Shown here in pieces: positions 9,276 to 18,035 of a stretch of DNA of 33,551 nucleotides (position 1 is its first letter; every line of letters starts with the position of its first letter). The translations under genes and the position numbers were made by a program. The stretch lies in assembly GCA_013285735.1 (NCBI GenBank), contig JABDGZ010000017.1, forward strand, positions 1-33,551, written 5' to 3'. This DNA comes from Candidatus Omnitrophota bacterium (GTDB taxonomy: Bacteria > Omnitrophota > Gorgyraeia > Zapsychrales > Fredricksoniimonadaceae). A model generated the notes under the pieces. It was not told where the DNA came from and searched no databases. It saw only the letters and a program-made list of their open reading frames with translations.

Positions 9276-9974
9276 ATGTATTATACGTCAAGAATAATTA
9301 CTATATTAAGTGATTGCTTCGCTGCGCTCGCAATGACAACAAATATTGTGTGGGCAGATAATAGCCTGATCGACCGCATCCAGCAATCAGAACAGTCTAT
9401 GGTGACTGTCCGGACAGAATTGACCCGTGTCATGCCCACCACCCCGCCGCGGATGGCCACCTTCTACCGCACCGCTGCGGGAATCGTCCTTGACCCTTCA
9501 GGCATTATTGTAACAAACACGCACACAATTATCGATGCTCCCTTCATATTTGTCATCCTGAGGGATGGTTCTAAATTGCCGGCGCAAGTGCTTTTTGCTT
9601 CTGGCGAGTATGACTTTAGTTTCTTACGGATCTATCCACCCTATCCTCTTCATAGCATCCGTTGGGCAGATTCTTCGCTTGTTGACATCGGAGAACCTAT
9701 TATCGCCGTGGGCAATTCAGACTACGACAATCAGTCTATCATGTCAGGCCATATTAAAAGCATCCTTCAAAACCGCTCCAACGCATCTGATGATTTTCTT
9801 GAATTGGACCTTAATCTCTACCACGGTGACAGCGGCGGGCCCATCCTTGACGAGCAAGGGCGGCTCTTAGGGATGATCATGGCTAAACGGGAATCGCAGC
9901 TTAACTCCAGCATCGCCATCGCTTCCAATAAAATACACCGGCAGTATTTGCAATATAAAGAAAATATGCCATAA
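9276..9974 (+). CDS. Trypsin-like (DegP/S1C-type) serine protease, no PDZ apparent
   Basis: Catalytic triad context: H in VTNTHTI, D in EYDFSFLRI, S in YHGDSGGPIL. The N-terminus includes repeat-encoded SDCFAALAMT. Confidence 0.8.
   Translation: MYYTSRIITILSDCFAALAMTTNIVWADNSLIDRIQQSEQSMVTVRTELTRVMPTTPPRMATFYRTAAGIVLDPSGIIVTNTHTIIDAPFIFVILRDGSKLPAQVLFASGEYDFSFLRIYPPYPLHSIRWADSSLVDIGEPIIAVGNSDYDNQSIMSGHIKSILQNRSNASDDFLELDLNLYHGDSGGPILDEQGRLLGMIMAKRESQLNSSIAIASNKIHRQYLQYKENMP
9312..9337. repeat. Second palindromic family, copy B, in protease N-terminus
   Basis: GATTGCTTCGCTGCGCTCGCAATGAC; encodes SDCFAALAMT on plus. Confidence 0.85.
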
Positions 9975-9983
9975 TTCTTGCTT

Positions 9984-12425
9984 ATGAATAAAAAATCTAA
10001 ATTTTGGCCCTGGGTCTTGGCTTGGGTGGTTCTTGTTATCCTGAGCTCTTACGTGCGCCTTTATCCTTTACGGTCGCATATGTGGGATGATGCCCGTGAG
10101 CAGGCGACCTTGATGGTTATCTACAATATCAAGCAGACCTTTCTGAAAGAAATCCTGGCTGAAGCACCGAATATCCCTCCTGCCCTGGCCAATCATATGG
10201 CTGAAGAAAAACTCAATGAAACCATGCATACCGACAACCAACATGTCATGGGCGCGATAGATAAAGTCACCTCAAGCTTGGTTAACCAACCTGGAGCCCC
10301 GCCTCAGAAAATTTATCTTTTAGAATCTGACCCTTATGATTTTTATAATTTAACCGAAAACATCGTTAATACAGGCCGCATCGCAAAAACCATCAAAGGA
10401 AGCAAATATTTTAACCCTTTAATGTGCGCTCCCTTTGGCTATTGGCAACCCTTTACCCTGCATCCGTATTGGGGTTTTGTTATTTATAAAATCCTGCAAA
10501 TATTTGACCCTAACATTCCGCTGATGACGGCGGTGGCTTATACGCCTTTGTTTACCTATCTTTTCATACTCATTGCTTTTTTATGGGTCTGCCGGATTTT
10601 GAATTATTCCGTGGTCGCTTCATTTGTAGGCGCCTTGCTTCTGGTCATGGCACCTATTAATTTGAAACGCGGCTCCCTTGGATGGTTTCGTACTGATCCT
10701 TATAACATTTTATTTCCTTTACTGCTCTTGGGATGCCTTTTTTTAGCATTACGGCCTGCCTCTAAAAAAGATGGGCTTTTATGGGCCGTGATTTTCGGTT
10801 TGGTGCTGGCGATCTACGCACTATTTTGGCAAGGCTGGGGATTATTATTCTTTATGGGCCTTGCCTGTGCCTTGAGTGCAGCAGCTTATAATTTTTATAT
10901 CAAAAAAGACCAGGCCCACGCCCAACAAAATTTATTGTTCTCAAGCATCTTTATTGGCACCACCCTGTTGCTGGTGAGCGCTTGTTTTTCATTCCAGGAT
11001 TTCTTTATCCTCTTTAAAGAAGGCTTCGGGGAATTACAGAAATTCACCCATCGCGGACTTGATTTATGGCCCAATCTTTTTATGGCCGTCGGTGAATTGA
11101 AAAAAACAAGCTTTGCTGACATCACCACCTCAGCCGGCGGCCCGGTTTTTATACTGCTGGCTTTTGGAGGCTGGATTTATAGCTTACGCATGGCTTTCCA
11201 GAGTTTCCGTCAACCTCGCGCTATTGACACCCTTATCCTGACCATCTTTCTTTTTGTAACCCTGACCCTTAGTTTTGATGGTGAACGTTTTGTGCTCTTT
11301 GCCACCATCCCCTTGTCCCTCTTGGCTGCCGCTGCCTGTCACCGGTTTATCAGCATGAAATCCGTCGGCTTGCCCTTGGCTGGACTTTTAATCGCTTTAA
11401 TCCTTTTTAATGCCAGCCGTGACATACGCACGATACTCACCCCTATTTTTAATTCAACCTGGGACGAAGCTTTGACCAAAATTAAAACTGATTCCCCTGA
11501 GGATAGTATCGTCAATACCTGGTGGGCGCCGGGACATTTTATCAAGGCCATTGCCCATCGCAGCGTGCCTTTTGACGGGGCCTCTTTAGACCATGGTGCC
11601 GTGGGTTATTGGATGGCTAACATGTTCTTATCTCAAGATGAAGCACAGGCACGGGGCATACTGCGCATGCTTAATGCCAGCGGCAATGAACCTGCGGAAT
11701 ATTTGGTCAAATGCGGCCTTAAACTTTCTGATGCCACTACCTTGCTTCTGGCCATTGCCTCTGAAACTAAAACCCAAGCCGCCCAAACCCTCAAAGGCAT
11801 TATCACCGATGATCAAATTAATACCCTGCTATCCATGACGCACGATAAAATCCCGCATAGTTATGTCCTGGTTTACACTGAACTTGTCGACGATAATCTG
11901 ATGATTGCCTTTACCGGACACTGGAATATTAAAAAAATGGAAGACATTAATACCAACCCTGAGATGTTAAAGGATGTGCCGAAGCGCAACTCACATGATT
12001 TTATAGACTTTTTATGGAGCACCATGGGCGGTCCTCCTAAATACAGTGATGCCCTGCCCATGCTTGGGACAAGTGACGGCCACATGATATTTGGTGAAAA
12101 CTTAAGTATTGATCTCAATACCATGGATGCCCAAATCCAATCCCCCCATTACGGTGAAGGCTATCCTCTAAGCGTCTTTTATCTTAAAGACGGTAAAATA
12201 GTGGAACACGTAAACCCGGATGGAAATTTAAATTATGCGGTAGTGCTATACCAAGAGGATGGCCAATATGTAGCCCGGTTGATGGACCGCGCCCTGGCTA
12301 ATTCCATGATCATGAAACTCTATTACTTCGACGGAGCAGGCCTGCAATACTTTAAACCCCTCATCCTAAGCCACGATCTTACCGGACGCACACGCATCAA
12401 GGTCTTTGAAGTGCGGTACGAATAA
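9984..12425 (+). CDS. STT3/PglB/AglB-like oligosaccharyltransferase (GT66-like)
   Basis: Multi-TM N-terminus; SDPYDFYNLTENIVNTGRIAKT and FRTDPYNILFPLLLLG acidic-loop motifs; NTWWAPGHFIKAIAHRSVPFDG at the WWDYG position. ATG at 9984 preferred over TTG 9978. Confidence 0.75.
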   Translation: MNKKSKFWPWVLAWVVLVILSSYVRLYPLRSHMWDDAREQATLMVIYNIKQTFLKEILAEAPNIPPALANHMAEEKLNETMHTDNQHVMGAIDKVTSSLVNQPGAPPQKIYLLESDPYDFYNLTENIVNTGRIAKTIKGSKYFNPLMCAPFGYWQPFTLHPYWGFVIYKILQIFDPNIPLMTAVAYTPLFTYLFILIAFLWVCRILNYSVVASFVGALLLVMAPINLKRGSLGWFRTDPYNILFPLLLLGCLFLALRPASKKDGLLWAVIFGLVLAIYALFWQGWGLLFFMGLACALSAAAYNFYIKKDQAHAQQNLLFSSIFIGTTLLLVSACFSFQDFFILFKEGFGELQKFTHRGLDLWPNLFMAVGELKKTSFADITTSAGGPVFILLAFGGWIYSLRMAFQSFRQPRAIDTLILTIFLFVTLTLSFDGERFVLFATIPLSLLAAAACHRFISMKSVGLPLAGLLIALILFNASRDIRTILTPIFNSTWDEALTKIKTDSPEDSIVNTWWAPGHFIKAIAHRSVPFDGASLDHGAVGYWMANMFLSQDEAQARGILRMLNASGNEPAEYLVKCGLKLSDATTLLLAIASETKTQAAQTLKGIITDDQINTLLSMTHDKIPHSYVLVYTELVDDNLMIAFTGHWNIKKMEDINTNPEMLKDVPKRNSHDFIDFLWSTMGGPPKYSDALPMLGTSDGHMIFGENLSIDLNTMDAQIQSPHYGEGYPLSVFYLKDGKIVEHVNPDGNLNYAVVLYQEDGQYVARLMDRALANSMIMKLYYFDGAGLQYFKPLILSHDLTGRTRIKVFEVRYE

Positions 12426-14000
12426 CTATAACTCGAAAGGGTCTATATCTTTATCAATAAGGACGAACCATGCGGTTGAGGCCAGGCTTAAAATCGGGAC
12501 TTTGTGGGAAAACCAGCCGAACGGAATCCATCGACGGATTGAAGAATAAGAATACGCAGCTTCGTCCGGCCTGACATTGTAATAATAATCATCCACCCCT
12601 GTACGCATGCTGATCTCATCGTTCCTTGCTTCCATTGACCAATCAGGATGTGCCGAAGCATAGTACGCTGCCAGTTTGCGGACTGCTAAAATTGCCCCTG
12701 CTGTCCACTCAATGGATATACGGTCATTCTCTTTAGTAAATCCAACACCCCTTAAACCATCACGGCCCTGCACCCCGGAAAAAGTCTTTGTTGAACGCCA
12801 AATGGCATAGGCAGAGCCTTCCCCAAACCATTCATCAATCTTTTTCGGCCCAAGAACAGCAATCGCCCAATCTTGCACATCCACAGCAAACGGATCCCTG
12901 TTGGGAACCCATATCCCTTTGTTAAAATGAGCGCCTTGATAAAAAACTTTGTCCACCGGATTCCAAACGGATTTTAAATATCCTTCAATACGCTCCATGG
13001 CTTTCAAATATTGCGTTTGGCCTGTGACCTGGTACATCATCCTTAAAGCCGCATACCAGGAAAGATTATTCTCCGTCGATATTTCCTTGTAATACCACGT
13101 ATGATACGGCGGATAATCGACACCCCCTAATCGTTCCATGTCTTGGGGGGGCACTGTAAATCCATGATTAAACATCCTCGCCCTATCATCAAGGGCTTGG
13201 GTGATTTGCTCTTCTGAAGAATTTGATGAGATATCTAATAAATGATAATAAGTCCCTAAAGGCGCCATGCGAATGCCTCCGTTGTCCGCCTGTAAATAAA
13301 GCGCGGCACGGGACAATTCCTGGGCTAAATTCAATTCCAACGAGGCAGACTGGTCTTGCTTCGGGACATGCTTTAAAAGATGCATCGCGGCCATAACCAC
13401 CCAAGCATTCTCTCCTGCAATGGGTTTCCAGTCTTCCCAATGGATACGCGGGTCATTGGGAAAATCCTGATAACGGGTTTTACCATCAGCCGGATCCGTG
13501 GAACAATACTGCCCATTGGCATTAATAATGCGGAATATAAAACCCCGGGAGCCTTTTTGGGAAAGATCAGATGTCACGGCATCCGGATGATTAGGATCAT
13601 AGACAAAAATCTGGTTTCCTGATCCTGAACGGATATTAAAAAATTCATTTAAGGAACCTTCCCAATAATATTTAATCGGCCTTACGGCCATGTCTAAATC
13701 CTGCTGATTGCCTGTTTGGCCCAGGACCATCTGCCAAAGAGCAGCGTCATAAATAGAAATACCCTGGTCAATAATCGTCCGTTCTATAATGCCGGTGGCA
13801 GAACGCTTCTGACCTATATTCATAAAAATATTCCGCTTGATTCCCAAGGGTTCGAAACTAAAGGGCATCCCTGTACTGAGGCTTCTATGCGCCCTCATCC
13901 AGTTAATGAGCTTTTGATCAAGATCAACGGAACTCTTGTCCTGGGCCCAGGATAAACTTGTACCCATCAAGAATAAACTGATAATCAAAAAACGTATCAT
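12426..14000 (-). CDS. Secreted alpha/alpha-barrel glycosidase-like protein
   Basis: Signal peptide MIRFLIISLFLMGTSLSWAQ; periodic helical WYYK/WYAALRMMYQVTG, AIWRSTKTFSG, SIEWTAGAILAV pattern of six-hairpin glycosidase-type proteins. No specific family recognised. Confidence 0.5.
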   Translation of the reverse strand: MIRFLIISLFLMGTSLSWAQDKSSVDLDQKLINWMRAHRSLSTGMPFSFEPLGIKRNIFMNIGQKRSATGIIERTIIDQGISIYDAALWQMVLGQTGNQQDLDMAVRPIKYYWEGSLNEFFNIRSGSGNQIFVYDPNHPDAVTSDLSQKGSRGFIFRIINANGQYCSTDPADGKTRYQDFPNDPRIHWEDWKPIAGENAWVVMAAMHLLKHVPKQDQSASLELNLAQELSRAALYLQADNGGIRMAPLGTYYHLLDISSNSSEEQITQALDDRARMFNHGFTVPPQDMERLGGVDYPPYHTWYYKEISTENNLSWYAALRMMYQVTGQTQYLKAMERIEGYLKSVWNPVDKVFYQGAHFNKGIWVPNRDPFAVDVQDWAIAVLGPKKIDEWFGEGSAYAIWRSTKTFSGVQGRDGLRGVGFTKENDRISIEWTAGAILAVRKLAAYYASAHPDWSMEARNDEISMRTGVDDYYYNVRPDEAAYSYSSIRRWIPFGWFSHKVPILSLASTAWFVLIDKDIDPFEL

Positions 14001-14058
14001 AGTTTAATACTCAGATAATTTACCGCGTAAGCAGACTGGATACCGGTTGGAAGGAATA

Positions 14059-15021
14059 CTACTTTTTGACTTTTTTATATACAGCCCGAGCCCTGACACC
14101 CTTCATTTTAAGAAGTCCTCGTTCAACTGCTTCTTTCAAATCTCTTGATGCCGTATGTGTTTCAATATTACCAACGATCTGCATATAATCTTTGCGTGTA
14201 AATTCCTGTGGACAATGTTTCATCATGAATATTATTCGATCTTTGGGTTTGGCACGGCCGGAAACAAGATTCTCTAGACTTAACACTGCCTCTAAAATAA
14301 CCTCCAGCATAAACTCAACAAAGACTGTTGAGTTCCCATCCTGACTTGATTGCTCAATCGCTTTATAATATTCCTGTTGATGTGCCTTGATAGCTGTCTC
14401 GATGGGGACTAGATTAAAAGCAGGTCGTCCTTGCCGTAACATCAAGGTTTGCCAAAATCTTCCGATGCGTCCGTTACCATCTTCAAATGGATGTATAAAC
14501 TCAAATTCATAATGAAAAATACTTGAAACAATAAGCACATGGAGGTCTTTGGATTCACGAACGAAATCAAAAAGTTGAGAAATTAATGTCCCAACCCGTT
14601 GATATGAAGGCGCAGTATGGACCACCTTCCCTTGTGTCGCAACCACAACGCCCGTCTTTCGGAATTCTCCCGCTGACGCGATCAACCCTTCCATCAATAC
14701 TCTATGCGCACGCAAAATGTCTTTTTCTTGGGAAGGATTAAACTCATGGATCATGCCATAAAGTTTATAGGCATTCTTAATTTCAAGAATATCCCTTTTC
14801 GGCCCTATCACACGTTTTCCATTGATGACATCTGTTGCTTGATCTAATGTAAGCGTATTGCCTTCAATAACGCAACTGGAATGAATTGAGGACGCCTCTA
14901 TCTGACGCCTGAGATCAACTAAAGGGATTTTCAAACGAGCCCCCTCAAGCCGTCCAACCATAGAACTGATCTCAGCCGTTAAGTTCAATATCTTAGGGGT
15001 AATATCGATGGGTGGTTTCAT
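14059..15021 (-). CDS. Fic family protein with N-terminal inhibitory motif and C-terminal wHTH-like domain
   Basis: HPFEDGNGRIGR Fic motif; SSCVIEGN matches the (S/T)xxxE(G/N) inhibitory motif; C-terminal PKDRIIFMMKHCPQEFTRKDYMQIVGNIETHTASRDLKEAVERGLLKMKG. Confidence 0.9.
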   Translation of the reverse strand: MKPPIDITPKILNLTAEISSMVGRLEGARLKIPLVDLRRQIEASSIHSSCVIEGNTLTLDQATDVINGKRVIGPKRDILEIKNAYKLYGMIHEFNPSQEKDILRAHRVLMEGLIASAGEFRKTGVVVATQGKVVHTAPSYQRVGTLISQLFDFVRESKDLHVLIVSSIFHYEFEFIHPFEDGNGRIGRFWQTLMLRQGRPAFNLVPIETAIKAHQQEYYKAIEQSSQDGNSTVFVEFMLEVILEAVLSLENLVSGRAKPKDRIIFMMKHCPQEFTRKDYMQIVGNIETHTASRDLKEAVERGLLKMKGVRARAVYKKVKK

Positions 15022-15037
15022 GCTTTAAGGATAACAT

Positions 15038-15074
15038 TTGTTAATAACATTTTCAATATAAATGTTATTAACAA
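15038..15074. promoter_or_regulatory. AT-rich inverted repeat immediately upstream of fic; candidate operator
   Basis: TTGTTAATAACATT (15038-15051) and AATGTTATTAACAA (15061-15074) are perfect reverse complements with a 9-nt spacer; a further ATAACATT half-site lies at 15031-15038. Confidence 0.5.
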
Positions 15075-15075
15075 T

Positions 15076-15945
15076 TTAATAATCGGATAGTTTGCCGCGT
15101 AAGCGGACTTGCATGCCGGTTGGTTTGTCAGGGGTGGGGCTTAGCGGGCCCAGGCCATTAGACTGGGCGGCATTAACGGTATCAGAACTGGCTTGAGTGT
15201 TGACTTGAGCGTTGTCCCTCATGGATTTTTCCAGACGGGAAGCTAAATCTTCTTGCCCCATCTCATGCAATTTCGTAATCATCTCCATTGCCTGAGGACG
15301 CTGATTACTGGAAAAATAGGCCAGCCCCATGCCGTAATAATTTTTGGGGTCCTGACTCACAAGCAACACCTTTTTAAAATATTTGATAGCCGTCACGGGC
15401 TTTGACCTGACTAATAAGTTGATCCACGCAAGACTTAACTGAGCACTCGCCAGATTGGGGTCAAGCTTCAGGGCTTTCTCAAAATACTCCTGGGCATGGT
15501 CCATGTCCTGACGGCCATAATAGATCCGTCCCAAATTATCATAGGCCTGGACCATTTTAGGGTCATAGCTGATCGCTGTTTTTAAATATTCAATTGTTTT
15601 ATCCTCATCCCCTGAAGCCGCTTCATTCGCCAGGGCCATCCCGTTATACGCCGGAGCAAAGGCTGGAACTACCTTGATTATCTGCTGATAAAGCGCAATC
15701 GACTGATCATATTGCTGTTTGTTATAGGCATCCACCGCACGTTCATAAGTTTCTTTGAGAGCATCCAGTTGGGCATGGGCGGGAGAAATTAAAAAAAATA
15801 AAAAAATAACTAAAAAGAGAGATTGCAATGGCTTGTAAAGATTGATGTTGTTCTTGTTGTGGATTCCCGCTTTCGCGGGAATGACAGTGGGTGAAACAGG
15901 AATGACATGTTTAGGAGGCAGCGGGTGCTGATGACGCATTGGCAT
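15076..15945 (-). CDS. TPR-repeat secreted protein at the end of the T2SS operon
   Basis: TPR units (AYDNLGRIYYGRQDMDHAQEYFEKALKLDPN); signal peptide hydrophobic stretch LFLVIFLFFLISPAHAQ. The only ATG starts precede the palindromic repeat (VIPAKAGIH); otherwise a TTG start. Confidence 0.75.
   Translation of the reverse strand: MPMRHQHPLPPKHVIPVSPTVIPAKAGIHNKNNINLYKPLQSLFLVIFLFFLISPAHAQLDALKETYERAVDAYNKQQYDQSIALYQQIIKVVPAFAPAYNGMALANEAASGDEDKTIEYLKTAISYDPKMVQAYDNLGRIYYGRQDMDHAQEYFEKALKLDPNLASAQLSLAWINLLVRSKPVTAIKYFKKVLLVSQDPKNYYGMGLAYFSSNQRPQAMEMITKLHEMGQEDLASRLEKSMRDNAQVNTQASSDTVNAAQSNGLGPLSPTPDKPTGMQVRLRGKLSDY
15860..15886. repeat. dRS3-like palindromic element, copy 5 (N-terminus of TPR ORF)
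   Basis: TGGATTCCCGCTTTCGCGGGAATGACA; encodes VIPAKAGIH. Confidence 0.95.
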
Positions 15946-16522
15946 CTTGGGCCTTGGGAGGCATGGGCTTGTCTGTAATCACGATTTTTTCAACCGTCAT
16001 GGTGGCCTTGATCTCATCTGTATCTGATTTCTTCCCGCTAAAATTAAATTTATCAACCTTCATCAAGGCCGTATCAGAATTAATCAAATGCATAAAGGTA
16101 ATGACATCTGCCAATTGGCCGGAACATTCCAAATCAGCCTGGTATTTCCAGTAATCGTCATCCTGTTCTCCAGGATTTGGGTTGATCTTGATCAAATTAA
16201 CCTTCGACTCACTGGCTAAATTTTGGATCTTATTCAAAAACGCCGCAATCATCTCGTTATCTGACAATTTATTTTTGGTCAAATAAGGATCAATCTCTTC
16301 ACTCTCTTGAAGGATACGGTCCTTATACCCCAGGAAACGAAGGTCTTGTTTGATAGTCACTTCTTCTTTGGTAATATCTTCTTCGATGGAAGATAAACGT
16401 GACATCGTAGGACCAATCAAAAGCCGGTCAAAAAGGGCGGCGATCACAATCACCACGGCGATGACTAACAGTTTCTTCTGGTTATCATTAAGGCCTGCGA
16501 TAAATTTGTTAATCTCGTTCAC
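15911..16522 (-). CDS. PilO/GspM-like inner-membrane assembly protein
   Basis: Single N-terminal TM then coiled/ferredoxin-like region; position after the PilM/N-like gene; 4-nt-type start/stop overlap with upstream gene (16519..16522). Confidence 0.65.
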   Translation of the reverse strand: MNEINKFIAGLNDNQKKLLVIAVVIVIAALFDRLLIGPTMSRLSSIEEDITKEEVTIKQDLRFLGYKDRILQESEEIDPYLTKNKLSDNEMIAAFLNKIQNLASESKVNLIKINPNPGEQDDDYWKYQADLECSGQLADVITFMHLINSDTALMKVDKFNFSGKKSDTDEIKATMTVEKIVITDKPMPPKAQDANASSAPAAS

Positions 16523-17967
16523 GACGCCGGCTCCTTGGCATTATTCAATTTAAACTCAATCTCAAAAGAAGCAACATCACGGCCATTGTCTTTCTTTGTC
16601 GAGGTGGATTTAAGCTTGGCCTCTTTGAACATGGCCGAATCACCCAGCGACTTGACATAAGAATACACCAGCGCCATTGAATCTGAAATGCCGTCAATGG
16701 TGACAGTGCCATCATCATCCACGGTGATATTGCTCAGATAGGTCGTATTTGGAGTAATAGTATACAACTCATGGACAATATCGAGAGAAAGCATGCGATT
16801 CTTGATATAATCGTCCACTAATTTCACTTTATTCATTTTCTCTTGAAGTAACGCCACCTGTTCTTTCTCGGGCGCATATTGATCACGCAAATTTTTGTTT
16901 AAAAAAGTGTCTTTAAAATAAATGTTGGTCATGATCATGGCCCCTACCAGCACCATGATAATAACAGCAGCTGCCCCGGACTTGCTTACTTCCTTACTCT
17001 GGCGCTCCACCTTCTTTTTTAAAATCATCTCTTCAGGCATCAAATCGATTTCACATTTTGCCACTGCTGAAGCCGGGGCTATAACATCCAGAAAAGAATC
17101 ATCAGCAAAATCACCGTCTAATTTTTTACGCAAATCCGCCGGACCCTTGATAAGACTCGAAAATGCTTTGACCTGAAATTCAACACTTAAGGCCTCTTTT
17201 AACGCCGGTAAAATATTTTTCACCGCGTCCCTGGCAGTGGTCACCACATAAGAGCCAGGTGCCTGATTGCCTTCGTCCTGCGTAAAAGCTTCCATTGATT
17301 TTTTAAGCTCATCCTGTAATTTTGCCGATGCATCTGCCCCTTGCATGAGGGCTTTAATACCGATGGGAATATGCCTTACAAAAAGCAAGGTGCCCTTAGA
17401 CACGACCATGTAGCTGGTGGCATTTAAAGAAAAATCAATGATCCCGCTGGCCGGTGCCTCTTTTTTTAAATTTAATGCTTTAGAATAAAAACGCGCCTGC
17501 GCTTCCGGCACAAAAAGAATCCTGTCTACATCAAGACCTGATTTCTCTAAAATCGAAATCCGCTCCTTGACAATATCACGATGCACGATCACCAGCAAGA
17601 GACGGGTATTGCCAGCGGCATTCATGCCTAAATTAATATAGCTGATCAATACTTCTTCCCTGGAATATGGCGTATGACGGCTGGCTTGTAAATTAATGAT
17701 GGATTTGATTTCTTCAGGGTCTGAAGAAGGAACTTCGATATTTTTGGCGGTAGCTGCACTCGCCGGGACAACACAGATGACAGGAAGCTTACGGTTAAAG
17801 GGGGTCAATAAAGACTTCAGGGCCTTTACTGCTTCTTCATTCCCGGAAGCTACCGCATAGGAACAGCGAGCCACCTTCTCCAAATTTCCGGAAGATGAAG
17901 CTTGGGCTGCCTTAATAATACCGTCGTTAATGGAAATGCTTAAATATTTTTTTTCTGCACCAAACAT
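16519..17967 (-). CDS. GspL-like / PilM-PilN fusion
   Basis: N-terminal actin-like PilM region (LINLQASRHTPYSREEVLISY-like, ILEKSGLDVDRILFVPEAQA), then TM and PilN-like domain (PNTTYLSNITVDDDGTVTIDG). Confidence 0.75.
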   Translation of the reverse strand: MFGAEKKYLSISINDGIIKAAQASSSGNLEKVARCSYAVASGNEEAVKALKSLLTPFNRKLPVICVVPASAATAKNIEVPSSDPEEIKSIINLQASRHTPYSREEVLISYINLGMNAAGNTRLLLVIVHRDIVKERISILEKSGLDVDRILFVPEAQARFYSKALNLKKEAPASGIIDFSLNATSYMVVSKGTLLFVRHIPIGIKALMQGADASAKLQDELKKSMEAFTQDEGNQAPGSYVVTTARDAVKNILPALKEALSVEFQVKAFSSLIKGPADLRKKLDGDFADDSFLDVIAPASAVAKCEIDLMPEEMILKKKVERQSKEVSKSGAAAVIIMVLVGAMIMTNIYFKDTFLNKNLRDQYAPEKEQVALLQEKMNKVKLVDDYIKNRMLSLDIVHELYTITPNTTYLSNITVDDDGTVTIDGISDSMALVYSYVKSLGDSAMFKEAKLKSTSTKKDNGRDVASFEIEFKLNNAKEPAS

Positions 17968-18035
17968 TTATACTCCCTGAATTTAAATTTATTATAACTA
18001 CTTTTTTAAGCATAACCATTAGAAAAAGAAATATT

